64,000 nucleotides of DNA from Aminiphilus circumscriptus DSM 16581 (GTDB taxonomy: Bacteria > Synergistota > Synergistia > Synergistales > Aminiphilaceae), in NCBI RefSeq assembly GCF_000526375.1, contig NZ_JAFY01000005.1, forward strand, positions 372,001 to 436,000, read 5' to 3'. Positions 35,000-45,238 of the stretch are shown one piece after another (positions within the stretch are counted from its first letter, which is position 1; each line of letters begins with the position of its first letter). The notes below the pieces were generated by a model that was not told the DNA's origin, made no database searches, and was given only the letters and a program-made list of their open reading frames with translations. The translations under genes were made by a program, and so were the position numbers.

Positions 35000-35341
35000 C
35001 GCTCTTCCTCCTCCGAAATCCGGCCATCCAAACCCCACAAAGACCCCGACTTGCGCAAAACCGGGTGAAAAACTTGCGGTCGCCGCATGGCGGTCTCGTC
35101 TGTCCTGCATCGAACGCAAGCATATCAAATAGAATAGATTTTTCTCCTGCGAGGACGGCATGGTATAGTTTCTCTCAGTAACACTTTGAACGACCGTTCT
35201 TCCTCGCGTCAGGAGGGGAGAACTCCCCAGGCAACCGTCCCTCTCTCATCGAAGAGTCCTGGGAAAAAGCTCGCTCGTTCGAAACAGCCCGTTCTTCTTT
35301 CGGGAAACAAACTCCTCATCCTGCCCGGAGTGTGATGCGCC
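35000..35341. other. divergent intergenic region
   Basis: Between the creatininase-like gene and the plus-strand sensor. A TATAGT at 35164-35169 could be a -10 for the sensor gene, but no -35 is clear. No ORF or RNA was recognised. Confidence 0.35.
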
Positions 35342-37120
35342 ATGCATCGATGGACATTCGTTCTCGGACTTCTTCTGCTCGCGGGAATCGCGTGGGCCGA
35401 GCAACCACAACCGGTAGTCCGCCTATGCGTAGATCCGGACTGGGAACCCTATGAAAAGCTCACCCCGGACGGCCGTCATGTGGGCATTGCTGCGGATCTT
35501 CTGCAGCACATCGCCCAAGCCGCCGGAGTGAGGATTGAAATTGTACCCACCCGAGACTGGGAGCAAAGCCTGGAATACGCCCGACAGGGCACATGCGACG
35601 GGCTCTCTTTTCTCAATCGCACCACGGCCCGGGACGAATGGCTGGCCTTCACCAAACCGTATTTCACCGATCCCAACGTGATCATCACCCGAAGAGAGCA
35701 CGAGTACGTTCCAGACCTGGCGCGTCTCAAAGATGCCCGCATCGCCCTCCCCCGAGGCACGAGCATCGAGGAACGCGTGCGCCGGGAGTACCCCAATCTG
35801 ACCGTGATAGCCGTTGATTCCGAAGCCGAGGCATTTCGGCTCGTTGAAGAGCGTCAGGCCGACCTGACGCTGCGTTCCTTGACTATGGCAGCCTATATCA
35901 TCCGCAAGGAGGGATGGTTCAACCTCAAAATCTCCGGAGAGGTCCCCGCCTATGCCAACCAGTTGCGCATCGGCATCCGGCGTCCACTCCTCCACGTGCG
36001 CGATATTCTCGACACGGGAATAAGCGCGATCACTCCCGATAAGGTGGAGACCGCAGTCAACCGCCACATCGCCATCAACGTCGCCTACCGGGTTGACTAC
36101 GGTCTTGTGACCAAGATCGCAGGAACCTTCCTTGCACTGCTCCTCCTCTTCGGCATATGGGGCAGGCGGGAGCGACGTCACAAAAAAGCCTTGTCCCTGA
36201 TCAACACCGAACTGGTCGAGGAAATGCAACGACGCAAAGAAAGCGAAGAGCTGCTCCGCGCCAGGGAATACCGCATGCATCTCATTCTGGAAACCGCCCA
36301 TGAAGGAATCGCGGTCATGCAGGGCGGACGGATCGTCTACTTCAACCGTGCATTACCTCGTCTTTTCGGATACACCGCCGAAGAGCTGCTGGCGTTACCG
36401 TCCTTTGCACCACTCGTGCATCCCGAAGATCTGACGCTCGCGACGGAAAAACACCGCCAGCACATGGAGGGAGAAACAGCCGAACAGCGCTACCCTCTGC
36501 GCCTGGTCCGCAAGGACGGATCAGCATTCTGGGCCGAGCTGAGCGGCGTTTTCCTCCAGTGGAACGGCCACCCCGCCACTCTCAATTTCGTGACGGACAT
36601 CAGCGACCGGAAGGCCCAGGAAGAGCACATCCGCCACCAGGCCACCCACGATGCCCTGACCGGACTGGCGAACCGTTCTTTCTTCCTCGATCTCCTGGAA
36701 CAGGAAGTGGAATGGAGCAGAAAGGAAGGGAAAAAACTCGGCGTGCTCTTCGTCGACCTGAACCGGTTCAAACCGGTGAACGACACCTATGGACACGAAG
36801 TGGGCGATCAGCTTTTGAAAGCCTTTTCACTGCGCCTGGTCGGCGCGGTGCAAAGCATCGACACCGTAGCCCGCATGGGCGGAGACGAGTTTCTCCTGCT
36901 CCTCCCCAACATTCCCCACCGCACCAGCGCGGAGCAGGTCGCCGCGAAAATCCGCCACGCCATGAAACAGCCGTTTTCCATCGGTGGCCACGACATCATG
37001 CTCTCGGCAGGAGTGGGCATCGCCATCTTCCCCGACGACGGCACGGAAACCGCACAGGTGCTTCAGGCTGCGGACCAGGCCATGTACGCGGACAAGCAGC
37101 GCCACACCACACCCCTCTGA
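35342..37120 (+). CDS. periplasmic-binding-domain/PAS/GGDEF diguanylate cyclase
   Basis: 592 residues. A signal peptide (VLGLLLLAGIAWAEQ) is followed by a family-3 solute-binding domain (about 25-250; RLCVDPDWEPYE, GIAADLLQHIA, LSFLNRTTARDEWLAFT), one transmembrane helix (FLALLLLFGIWG), a PAS domain (about 310-430, with RKDGSAFWAELSG as its PAC part) and a GGDEF domain (ATHDALTGLANRSFF, ARMGGDEFLLL). It should sense an amino acid or similar small molecule outside the cell and make c-di-GMP inside. ATG 35342 has CCGGAG about 12 bases ahead. Single gene. Confidence 0.9.
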   Translation: MHRWTFVLGLLLLAGIAWAEQPQPVVRLCVDPDWEPYEKLTPDGRHVGIAADLLQHIAQAAGVRIEIVPTRDWEQSLEYARQGTCDGLSFLNRTTARDEWLAFTKPYFTDPNVIITRREHEYVPDLARLKDARIALPRGTSIEERVRREYPNLTVIAVDSEAEAFRLVEERQADLTLRSLTMAAYIIRKEGWFNLKISGEVPAYANQLRIGIRRPLLHVRDILDTGISAITPDKVETAVNRHIAINVAYRVDYGLVTKIAGTFLALLLLFGIWGRRERRHKKALSLINTELVEEMQRRKESEELLRAREYRMHLILETAHEGIAVMQGGRIVYFNRALPRLFGYTAEELLALPSFAPLVHPEDLTLATEKHRQHMEGETAEQRYPLRLVRKDGSAFWAELSGVFLQWNGHPATLNFVTDISDRKAQEEHIRHQATHDALTGLANRSFFLDLLEQEVEWSRKEGKKLGVLFVDLNRFKPVNDTYGHEVGDQLLKAFSLRLVGAVQSIDTVARMGGDEFLLLLPNIPHRTSAEQVAAKIRHAMKQPFSIGGHDIMLSAGVGIAIFPDDGTETAQVLQAADQAMYADKQRHTTPL

Positions 37121-37227
37121 CATCGGACACCGTCACGGGAATCCACGAGGATCTTTCGCTCTCTCCGCGAAAGAGGCGTCCCTCCCGAAAAAGACTGGGC
37201 AGGATGCGCGGCGGAAAACCATTCATG

Positions 37228-37654
37228 TCAGGCTTCTCCGTCAGCGACGGGCCGCAGCCCGAGGAACACCTCGTGTCCGGTATCGCTGTACGAGCTGTGC
37301 TCAAGGGGGACCGCGAGGGGTTCGAAGCCGGCGGCAGCAATCAGCTCCAACCATACGGCTCTCAGGAACAGACCCATCACGTGACGGTCGTGGACAACTT
37401 CGACGGCTCCGCTTTCGTCTCTCAAGAGGCACGCCATGTCGGTCACGTCTATGTCGGTTTGTGAGTCGGGAACCCATCGCCATTCGAGGTAGCGCAAGCC
37501 GCGCCCACCCCCGCCGCTGCCGAGATCGAGCAACGTCCGGGGCGGCCGCCGACAATGGGCTTGGAACAGGCACCGGTAGAACACCGCTTCCTCCGCGTAG
37601 TCGCCCACCGGCGTCAACAGCGGATACCAATCCGCCAGATCACGGTAAAAGAGC
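37228..37654 (-). pseudogene. SAM methyltransferase, truncated at the N terminus and internally deleted
   Basis: Reads ALFYRDLADWYPLLTPVGDY, RTLLDLGSGGG, then jumps directly to GRGLRYLEWRW, EHDRHVMGLF-type C-terminal segments. In class I methyltransferases of this type about 100 residues (the rest of the SAM-binding fold) lie between those points, so an in-frame internal deletion is inferred at the G-rich site near 37525. The 5' end is cut off by the IS3-family remnant at 37655; only the first few codons seem lost there, and the frame now reads into the IS end. Not functional. Confidence 0.75.
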
Positions 37655-37782
37655 TGGGGTCGGTCGTCAAATAGCGGACACCAAAACATGTAAGCAGCCT
37701 ACTGCTCTTTGAAAAATTGTTTCTCATAGGTGGCAGGGGAGAGAGAACCAAGTCTCTTCTGCCGTCGCTGCCGATTGTAAAA
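37655..37782 (-). mobile_element. remnant of an older copy of the IS3-family element (right end only)
   Basis: About 128 bp match the right end of the intact copies, including TGGGGTCGGTCGTC and the last codons of the transposase, but with several differences (an extra A, ACATG for ATATG, GGTGG for GGCGG, GAGAGA for GAGATA). The match stops where the IS5-family element begins. Confidence 0.85.
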
Positions 37783-38994
37783 GGAAACCCTGAACAAGCT
37801 TCTCGAAAAATGTTCACAGCGGGAGGAAAAGAGGAAATGCCCCGCAAAGACCACGTTTCCCGCACCTCTGGCAGCGGAACGTGAGGAATGATCTCCGTCT
37901 TCCAGCCCTTTTTAACCCCGGTAGCGATTTTTAGAGACACTACCCCCCTGTGGACAGGAGAAAACCTCTCGCCATGGTGAGATTGCACAGAGCGAAGAGC
38001 ACGTACACGACACCGGTATTTTTGGCAAAGCCCCTACACGCGCACTTTGGGAAATCCGAAGGCGCCTGTGACGACGGAGCAGACCTGTTCAACCCGCGAA
38101 CGGACTTTTGAAAGAAGACGGTTTTGCTCTTTCTCTTCTTCGGTGAGCTTTTTGTGCTTCGTGGCTCTTTTTTGGGTATAATCCACGGCCCGCGGGGCTT
38201 TCTTTCGGATCTCTTCGGTTTTGCCCATGTAGGCCGATCCGTGCAGGAGTTCACCAATTCGGGTGGAGTCGTGCACGTTTGCGGGAGTGGTGACGAGGCT
38301 CGCGGACCTGTTTGCTTTCCTTGTCCATCCCGACATGGACTTTCATGCCGAAGTAGTACTGGTTGCCCTTCTTCGTGGAGTGCATCTCCGGATCGCGTTT
38401 CTTCTCCAGGGTTTTCGCCTGCGAGGGAGCGTGGATGATTGTGGCGGGCGCGTTGGTTCCCTCGGAGAGTTTTAAGCCCCTGGAGGCGAGAGAAAGATTT
38501 CCTGCCTCGAAGGGACTCTTGCGAGCTTGTGGGTTTCCAGAAGATGGCGGAACGTGCAAATCGTGCGTCCGGAACGGGTTCGTTGCGCAAGATCGATACG
38601 GGCGGAAGCGCCGCATGGACTCCACGTCACACGAGGGCTTCTTCCACACCCCTGTCGCTCAAGGCCCGACCTCGTTCTGGAGAACGTGGAGCCGCAAGCA
38701 TTTCCAGCCCTATGGGAGGACGTCCCTTTCCCTCTTTCGGATAGAAGGGTTCGAGAAGAGCGCAAAGCTTTTTCCAAGGGACTCTCTGTTCCATTTCGGC
38801 GAGAAAGAGTTCCCGTTTTGTGGGTTTTCGGTCTTTCTCGAACGAAATGGCGCTCGCGAAAGTTTTCTGTCGCTTTCTCGTACCTCAGCCCCCTGGAAAG
38901 AGGGTCGCACCGGAGGAACATGGTGGCTTTGGGATTCATTTTACGGTCTCAAGGGAAAAACGGCGACATCCGCGCGGAGTTTTTCAGAGATTCC
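37783..38994 (-). mobile_element. degraded IS5-family element
   Basis: About 1.21 kb bounded by GGAAACCCTGAACAAG on the left and the complement of GGAATCTCTGAAAAAC on the right. The transposase (minus strand) is broken into frames: near the right, MEQRVPWKKL-type N terminus around 38790; in the middle LKLSEGTNAPATIIHAPSQ and RDPEMHSTKKGNQYYFGMKVH (38340-38480); then ANVHDSTRIGELLHG and LTEEEKEQNRLLSKVRSRVEQV (38050-38290). These are the DDE catalytic-core and C-terminal signatures of IS5-type transposases. No target duplication is preserved, consistent with rearrangement. Confidence 0.8.
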
Positions 38995-39609
38995 TTAGGC
39001 ATAAACCCGCTCGCCAGAGATCTCGCGTCCATCGCCTCTCAAGGGCGTGGCGGTCAGGCTTACAACCTTGGCGTTGGGAAACCGCTCGAAAACCCGTTCC
39101 CAACTTCTGGCGACGTTGTGATGCCCCTCGTCCACCAGGATCAGGTCGAAGAAATCATCGGCGAAGGCGGGAAGCCAGCGGTCGGCCAGGCTGGCCAGTT
39201 GCTGGATGTTTGTAACCACGATATGCGAATTCTCGCAGTCGTGGATGTTCGCGTCCTGGCCGTCCAGGACGGCCGTGAAGGGGCCATGACTCACGTCGGT
39301 CAGAACGCGCGTCGAGGTCCAGAAACATTCCCGACCGGCGACATCGAAGGCCGTGGAAATGCCCCGGCGAATCTCAAGGTTCGGGGCGATCACCAGGACC
39401 CGCCCCTGGGCGGTCTCAAAAGGCAGCAGCGCCATGAGGCCTGTCTTGCCGCAGCCCACCGGAATCTGAAGGATGGCGTGGTCGCTACTGTTCCGGAAAT
39501 GTTGGCGCGTGCGGAACCAGCCCTCGACCTGGGGATCACGCAGGTCGGGGTTGCCCTGGATGAAGGGCCGCGTTGTGTTGAAGAATCTGGCTATTTCCTC
39601 GTTGGTCAT
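38995..39609 (-). pseudogene. SF2 helicase, N-terminal fragment cut at the IS5-family element
   Basis: ATG 39609 overlaps the hsdR stop as ATGA, so it was the next gene of the defence operon. The 204 residues contain motif I PVGCGKTGLMALLP, motif II DLILVDEGHH and motif III SLTATPLRGDG, then end with a TAA that is the last triplet before the IS5 terminus at 38994. The second RecA domain and any C-terminal nuclease are gone. HELICc-lacking fragments cannot translocate, so it is presumed inactive. What full-length protein it came from is not recognisable. Confidence 0.75.
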
Positions 39610-40197
39610 TCTTTTTCCGTCCAGTCCCTGCAAAGAACTTCCGCTTGTTCCAAAACAAGCTCCGTGGCGTGAGCCTGCTTGTCCGGCGGATAGCCATATT
39701 TTCGAAGAATGCGCTTGATGATCACCCGCATCTGGGCGCGGACGTTTTCCCGGACGGTCCAGTCTATGGTGATGCTGTTCCGCACCGCCTTCACCAATTC
39801 CTGGGCGATCAGCCGCAGTGTCTCATCGCCGAGTACGGCCACTGCGCTATCATTGACCTCCAGTGCGTCATAAAAAGCTACCTCGTCATCCGTCAGCCCC
39901 AGCTTCTCGCCTCGCTGGTTGGCCTCGCGCAGGTCCTTCGCCAATGCGATCAATTCTTCGATCACCTGTGCCGTTTCAATGGCCCGGTTTTGGTATTTCT
40001 TAATCGCATTCTCAAGAAGCTCTGCAAACGACCGGGCCTGCACCAAGTTCTTTCGCCCGCGTGCCTTGATCTCGCCTTCCAGCAACTTGCGCAGCATTTC
40101 GACCGCCAAGTTCCTTTGCGGCATGCCGCGCACTTCTGAGGTACGTTGAAAATATCGGACACCAAAGTTACTATCCAACCAAAACGGAGGTGTCTGA

Positions 40198-40515
40198 ATG
40201 GCAAAGAACGCAACGAACGGTCGCTATTCGAAAGAATTTCGGCATGAAGCCGTCAACATGATCATTGAAGGCGGCTTGACAGCATATGAAGCATCGCGTC
40301 AACTCTCCCTGCCCAAGTCGACCCTGGAAAACTGGGTGAGAGCGTACAAGGCCGGAAAACTTTCCGATATTGGCGGCGAGCGGCGGCCTCTCACTCAGGT
40401 TGAGGAGGAGCTTGAGCGCGTCAAACGAGAGCTTGCTCAAGTAAAACAGGAGCGCGATATCTTAAAAAAAGCCGCCGCGTACTTTGCCCGGGAGTCGCTG
40501 TCCGGTACGCGGTAA
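40198..40515 (+). CDS. IS3-family transposase OrfA (copy A)
   Basis: 105-residue HTH protein: [33 protein letters not shown], then a leucine-zipper-like helix ([20 protein letters not shown]) as usual for IS3 OrfA. The A7 run at 40464-40470 (codon frame A AAA AAA G) is the expected -1 frameshift signal for making the OrfAB transposase. Confidence 0.95.
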   Translation: MAKNATNGRYSKEFRHEAVNMIIEGGLTAYEASRQLSLPKSTLENWVRAYKAGKLSDIGGERRPLTQVEEELERVKRELAQVKQERDILKKAAAYFARESLSGTR

Positions 40516-41366
40516 TCAGGCGGTTTCGATCGAAGTATCCGGTTCCTCGGCTATGTCGGGTTCTGGAGGTTTCAACCAGTGGCTACTACGCCTGGCTGAA
40601 ACGACCGGATTCTCTCCGGAATCAAGAGGAAAAACGGCTCGAACTCGAAATCATAGCGGCTCATAAAAGAACGGAAGAAACCTACGGTCCGGAACGTCTG
40701 CAGAAAGAGCTTGCCTGCCACGGCGTTCACATTGGAGTTCACCGGATCAAACGGATTCGCAGGAAACTGGGGCTTCGCTGCAAACAGGTCAAAAAGTTCA
40801 AGGCAACCACAAACGCAAACCACAAGCTGCCGGTTGCCACAAATCTTTTAGAACAAAACTTTGTCACGGAGGCCCCGAATCAAGTCTGGGTAACGGATAT
40901 CACTTACATCCCCACAGCCGAGGGCTGGTTATATCTTGCCGGTCACAAGGATCTTTTTACCGGAGAGATTGTGGGCTACGCCATGGGAGAACGCATGACA
41001 AAGAATCTGGTCACCCAGTCCCTGTTTCGCGCTGTCGCTGCCAAGAGGCCTGCGGCTGGTTTGATTCATCATTCCGACCGTGGCAGTCAGTACTGCGCCG
41101 CGGGCTACCGAAAACTCCTTGACCAGTTCAAAATGCGGGCATCGATGAGCCGCCGTGGGAACTGCTATGACAACGCGCCCATTGAGAGTTTCTGGGGTGT
41201 GCTGAAAAACGAACTCGTTCATCATTGCCGTTACGAAACCCGGCAGGAAGCTATACGGCAGATCACGACGTACATCGAAATCTTTTACAATCGGCAGCGA
41301 CGGCAGAAGAGACTTGGTTATCTCTCCCCTGCCGCCTATGAGAAACAATTTTTCAAAGAGCAGTAG
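40461..41366 (+). CDS. IS3-family transposase OrfB (copy A), -1 frame
   Basis: Continuous open frame from the slippery A7 to the stop at 41366, with no good start of its own at the left. The rve-type core has WVTDITYIPT, IHHSDRGSQY and NAPIESFWGVLKNE, giving the D, D, 35, E triad. Ends YEKQFFKEQ. Most of it is missed if only ATG starts are considered. Confidence 0.93.
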   Translation, partial: LKKSRRVLCPGVAVRYAVIRRFRSKYPVPRLCRVLEVSTSGYYAWLKRPDSLRNQEEKRLELEIIAAHKRTEETYGPERLQKELACHGVHIGVHRIKRIRRKLGLRCKQVKKFKATTNANHKLPVATNLLEQNFVTEAPNQVWVTDITYIPTAEGWLYLAGHKDLFTGEIVGYAMGERMTKNLVTQSLFRAVAAKRPAAGLIHHSDRGSQYCAAGYRKLLDQFKMRASMSRRGNCYDNAPIESFWGVLKNELVHHCRYETRQEAIRQITTYIEIFYNRQRRQKRLGYLSPAAYEKQFFKEQ

Positions 41367-42708
41367 GCTGCTTACATATTTTGGTGTCCGCTATTGACGA
41401 CCGACCCCACTTCCGCCAGGAATTCATCGGACAGGATCGAGATGTCCGGCTTCTTTAATCCAGCGGCCGCGAAGATGTCGATGACCTCATCCGAAGACAC
41501 CGCCTTCGAGACGATCTGCCGGATGGCGAGTTCTATCTCTTCAGGGCTGCGGCGGCCGTCGCCCGTGCTCTTCGTCAGCACGGTCCTCACCGCCTGGAAG
41601 AAGGCCACGTCGTCCCGAATCTCCAGCGCCTTCTCATGTGGAACGGCCAGCGCAAACGCCTTCGACAATTCGCCAACCGCCTTTACCAGCCGGTTCTTGC
41701 CGTCATCCTGGGCCAGCACGTGCTCCTGCGCCGCCGGAAGCACCGACAGCCGTTCCGGAGGCCCACCGGTCTTCCAAGTCAACCAGTCGAAGCCGTGGAA
41801 GATGTCGCAGCAGACCTCGTACCGTTCCAGCATGATAGCCACAGCCTCTTCCTGGTCGATGGCTGTTTGGCCCTTGCCGCCGCTCTCGGTGTAGTTGGCC
41901 AGAGCGTATTTGAGCTGGTCAGCGAGGCCAAGGTAATCCACCACAAGACCGCCAGGCTTGTCCTTGAAGACGCGGTTCACCCGCGCGATTGCCTGCATCA
42001 GCCCGTGGCCGCGCATTGGCTTGTCCACATACATCGTGTGGAGACATGGCGCATCGAAGCCTGTCAGCCACATGTCGCGAACGATCACCACTTTGAACGG
42101 TTCTTTCGGGTCCTTGAAGCGCTTTGCCAGTTCCTCACGGCGAGGCTTGTTGCGGATGTGGGGCTGCCAATCGACGGGGTCCGATGCCGAACCCGTCATC
42201 ACGATCTTGAGGATTCCCGCGCTATCGTCATCATTGTGCCAGTCCGGACGGATCGCCGTAATGGCCCTATAGAGTTCGACACAGATGCGACGACTCATAC
42301 AGACGATCATCGCCTTGCCATCCATTGCCTCTAGTCGTCGCTCGAAGTGCTTCACCAGATCCTCGGCGATCAGTTTTAGCCGCTTCTCTGTGCCGACCAG
42401 GGCTTCAAGTTGTGCCCACTTGGTCTTCAACCGCTCCTTGTGCTCGACCTCTTCGCCCTCGGTGGCCTCCTCGAACTCCTCGTCCAGCAAGGGCCAAGCG
42501 GTTTCATTCAATTCCAGCTTCGCCAGGCGACTTTCGTAGTAAATCGGGACGGTCGCCCCGTCCTTCACTGCCCGCTCGATGTCATAAATACTGACGTAGT
42601 TGCCGAAGACCGCGCGGGTGTTTTTGTCGGTCAGTTCGATGGGGGTGTGAGGTACGTTGAAAATATCGGACACCAAAGTTACTATCCAACCAAAACGGAG
42701 GTGTCTGA

Positions 42709-43026
42709 ATGGCAAAGAACGCAACGAACGGTCGCTATTCGAAAGAATTTCGGCATGAAGCCGTCAACATGATCATTGAAGGCGGCTTGACAGCATATGA
42801 AGCATCGCGTCAACTCTCCCTGCCCAAGTCGACCCTGGAAAACTGGGTGAGAGCGTACAAGGCCGGAAAACTTTCCGATATTGGCGGCGAGCGGCGGCCT
42901 CTCACTCAGGTTGAGGAGGAGCTTGAGCGCGTCAAACGAGAGCTTGCTCAAGTAAAACAGGAGCGCGATATCTTAAAAAAAGCCGCCGCGTACTTTGCCC
43001 GGGAGTCGCTGTCCGGTACGCGGTAA
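42709..43026 (+). CDS. IS3-family transposase OrfA (copy B)
   Basis: Protein identical by eye to copy A OrfA, 105 residues, with the same A7 slippery run (42975-42981). Confidence 0.95.
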   Translation: MAKNATNGRYSKEFRHEAVNMIIEGGLTAYEASRQLSLPKSTLENWVRAYKAGKLSDIGGERRPLTQVEEELERVKRELAQVKQERDILKKAAAYFARESLSGTR

Positions 43027-43877
43027 TCAGGCGGTTTCGATCGAAGTATCCGGTTCCTCGGCTATGTCGGGTTCTGGAGGTTTCAACCAGTGGCTACTAC
43101 GCCTGGCTGAAACGACCGGATTCTCTCCGGAATCAAGAGGAAAAACGGCTCGAACTCGAAATCATAGCGGCTCATAAAAGAACGGAAGAAACCTACGGTC
43201 CGGAACGTCTGCAGAAAGAGCTTGCCTGCCACGGCGTTCACATTGGAGTTCACCGGATCAAACGGATTCGCAGGAAACTGGGGCTTCGCTGCAAACAGGT
43301 CAAAAAGTTCAAGGCAACCACAAACGCAAACCACAAGCTGCCGGTTGCCACAAATCTTTTAGAACAAAACTTTGTCACGGAGGCCCCGAATCAAGTCTGG
43401 GTAACGGATATCACTTACATCCCCACAGCCGAGGGCTGGTTATATCTTGCCGGTCACAAGGATCTTTTTACCGGAGAGATTGTGGGCTACGCCATGGGAG
43501 AACGCATGACAAAGAATCTGGTCACCCAGTCCCTGTTTCGCGCTGTCGCTGCCAAGAGGCCTGCGGCTGGTTTGATTCATCATTCCGACCGTGGCAGTCA
43601 GTACTGCGCCGCGGGCTACCGAAAACTCCTTGACCAGTTCAAAATGCGGGCATCGATGAGCCGCCGTGGGAACTGCTATGACAACGCGCCCATTGAGAGT
43701 TTCTGGGGTGTGCTGAAAAACGAACTCGTTCATCATTGCCGTTACGAAACCCGGCAGGAAGCTATACGGCAGATCACGACGTACATCGAAATCTTTTACA
43801 ATCGGCAGCGACGGCAGAAGAGACTTGGTTATCTCTCCCCTGCCGCCTATGAGAAACAATTTTTCAAAGAGCAGTAG
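42972..43877 (+). CDS. IS3-family transposase OrfB (copy B), -1 frame
   Basis: Identical by eye to copy A OrfB, with intact DDE motifs (WVTDITYIPT, HSDRGSQY, NAPIESFWG). Confidence 0.93.
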   Translation, partial: LKKSRRVLCPGVAVRYAVIRRFRSKYPVPRLCRVLEVSTSGYYAWLKRPDSLRNQEEKRLELEIIAAHKRTEETYGPERLQKELACHGVHIGVHRIKRIRRKLGLRCKQVKKFKATTNANHKLPVATNLLEQNFVTEAPNQVWVTDITYIPTAEGWLYLAGHKDLFTGEIVGYAMGERMTKNLVTQSLFRAVAAKRPAAGLIHHSDRGSQYCAAGYRKLLDQFKMRASMSRRGNCYDNAPIESFWGVLKNELVHHCRYETRQEAIRQITTYIEIFYNRQRRQKRLGYLSPAAYEKQFFKEQ

Positions 43878-45238
43878 GCTGCTTACATATTTTGGTGTCC
43901 GCTATTGACGACCGACCCCAGTGCCGGTGAACCCGATGAACGAGGCGTTCGGCAACGCCTCGCGCATATGCCGCGCGAAGCCGTCGATGAAGTCATATTG
44001 GCTGCGATGCGCTTCGTCGGCGATCACGACGATGTTACGGCGGTCCGATAGCAGTGGGTGTTGATCCTCGTCGTCGGACGGAAAAAACTTATGGACCGTC
44101 GTAAAAACGACTCCTCCGGAGGCGGTCGTCAAGAGCTCTCGCAGGTTCGCCCTGTTCTGAGCCTGCATGGGCTGCTGGCGAAGCAATTCGTGACAGCGCG
44201 CGAATGTTCCGTAAAGCTGGTCGTCCAGGTCGTTTCGGTCGGTGATCACGACCAGCGTCGGGTTTTCCATCGCCGGATGCAGCACAACTCGCCCGGCGTA
44301 GAACGCCATCGTCAGGCTTTTGCCCGATCCCTGAGTGTGCCACACAACACCGACGCGCTTGTCGCCGCCTGCACCGGCAGCCCGGACGGTTGAATCCAGC
44401 GCCAGGTTCACCGCGTGGTACTGGTGATAGCCCGCCATCTTCTTGACCAGCACGCCGCCACCCACATCCTCGAACACAACGAAGTGCCGAATCAGGTCCA
44501 GGAACCGTCGCTTCTCAAACACGCCCTCAATTACGACCTGAAGCTGAGGCAGCCGGTTGTCTGCCAGTTCTTCGCCTTCAATAGTCCGCCAGGGCATGAA
44601 CCACTCGCGGTCGGCCGTAAGCGTACCGATCCGCGCCAGCACACCGTCCGAGACCACCATCGCCTCGTTGAACGAGAACAGCGACGGAATTTGCATTTTG
44701 TAAGTCTGAAGCTGATTGAATGCAGACCATATGGTGGCGTTTTCGGTGGCGGCATTTTTAAGTTCCATCACCGCCACTGGCAGGCCGTTGATGAACAGCA
44801 CCACATCAGGCCGGCGTTCGTGCTGGTTCTCGACCACGGTAAACTGATTCACCGCGAGGAATTCGTTGTTCTCCGGCTCATCGTAATCGAGCACGCGGAC
44901 GAGATCGCCGCCAATCGATCCGTCGGCCCGCTGGTATTCGACCGGTACTCCCTCGACCATGTACTTGTGAATCACATGGTTACTCGCCACCAACGACGGC
45001 GAGTCCGGCCGACTCAGTTTACGGAAGGCTTCCTCCACTGCATCAAATGGCACTGCCGGGTTCAGCCGTTGAAGCGCTTGGCGCACACGTTGTTCGAGAA
45101 TTACTTGTCCGTAGTTCTCTCGTTCCGCGGCAAGCTCACCCGGAGCGATCTCCAACCCAGAAAAGACTTGGTAACCCAATCTCTCCAACCAACCCAGTGC
45201 CGCTTGCTCAACAACTGATTCAGTAAATGGGTTCTCAC

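Larger units (their letters stand above)
40137..41409 (+). mobile_element. IS3-family insertion sequence, copy A
   Basis: 1273 bp from TGAGGTACG to CGACCCCA; imperfect terminal inverted repeats share CGGACACCAAA. A 4-bp direct repeat CTTC (40133-40136 and 41410-41413) flanks it. Inserted in hsdR. Contains orfA and a -1 frameshifted orfB. Confidence 0.95.
42648..43920 (+). mobile_element. IS3-family insertion sequence, copy B
   Basis: Same 1273-bp element and orientation as copy A, 1.24 kb to its right. Flanked by GTG direct repeats (42645-42647, 43921-43923). Inserted in the helicase motif III region of hsdR. Confidence 0.95.

Noticed and set aside
40137-43920. IS copies A and B as a composite transposon carrying cargo
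   Set aside because: The DNA between them is the middle of hsdR, and each copy has its own target duplication, showing two separate insertions.
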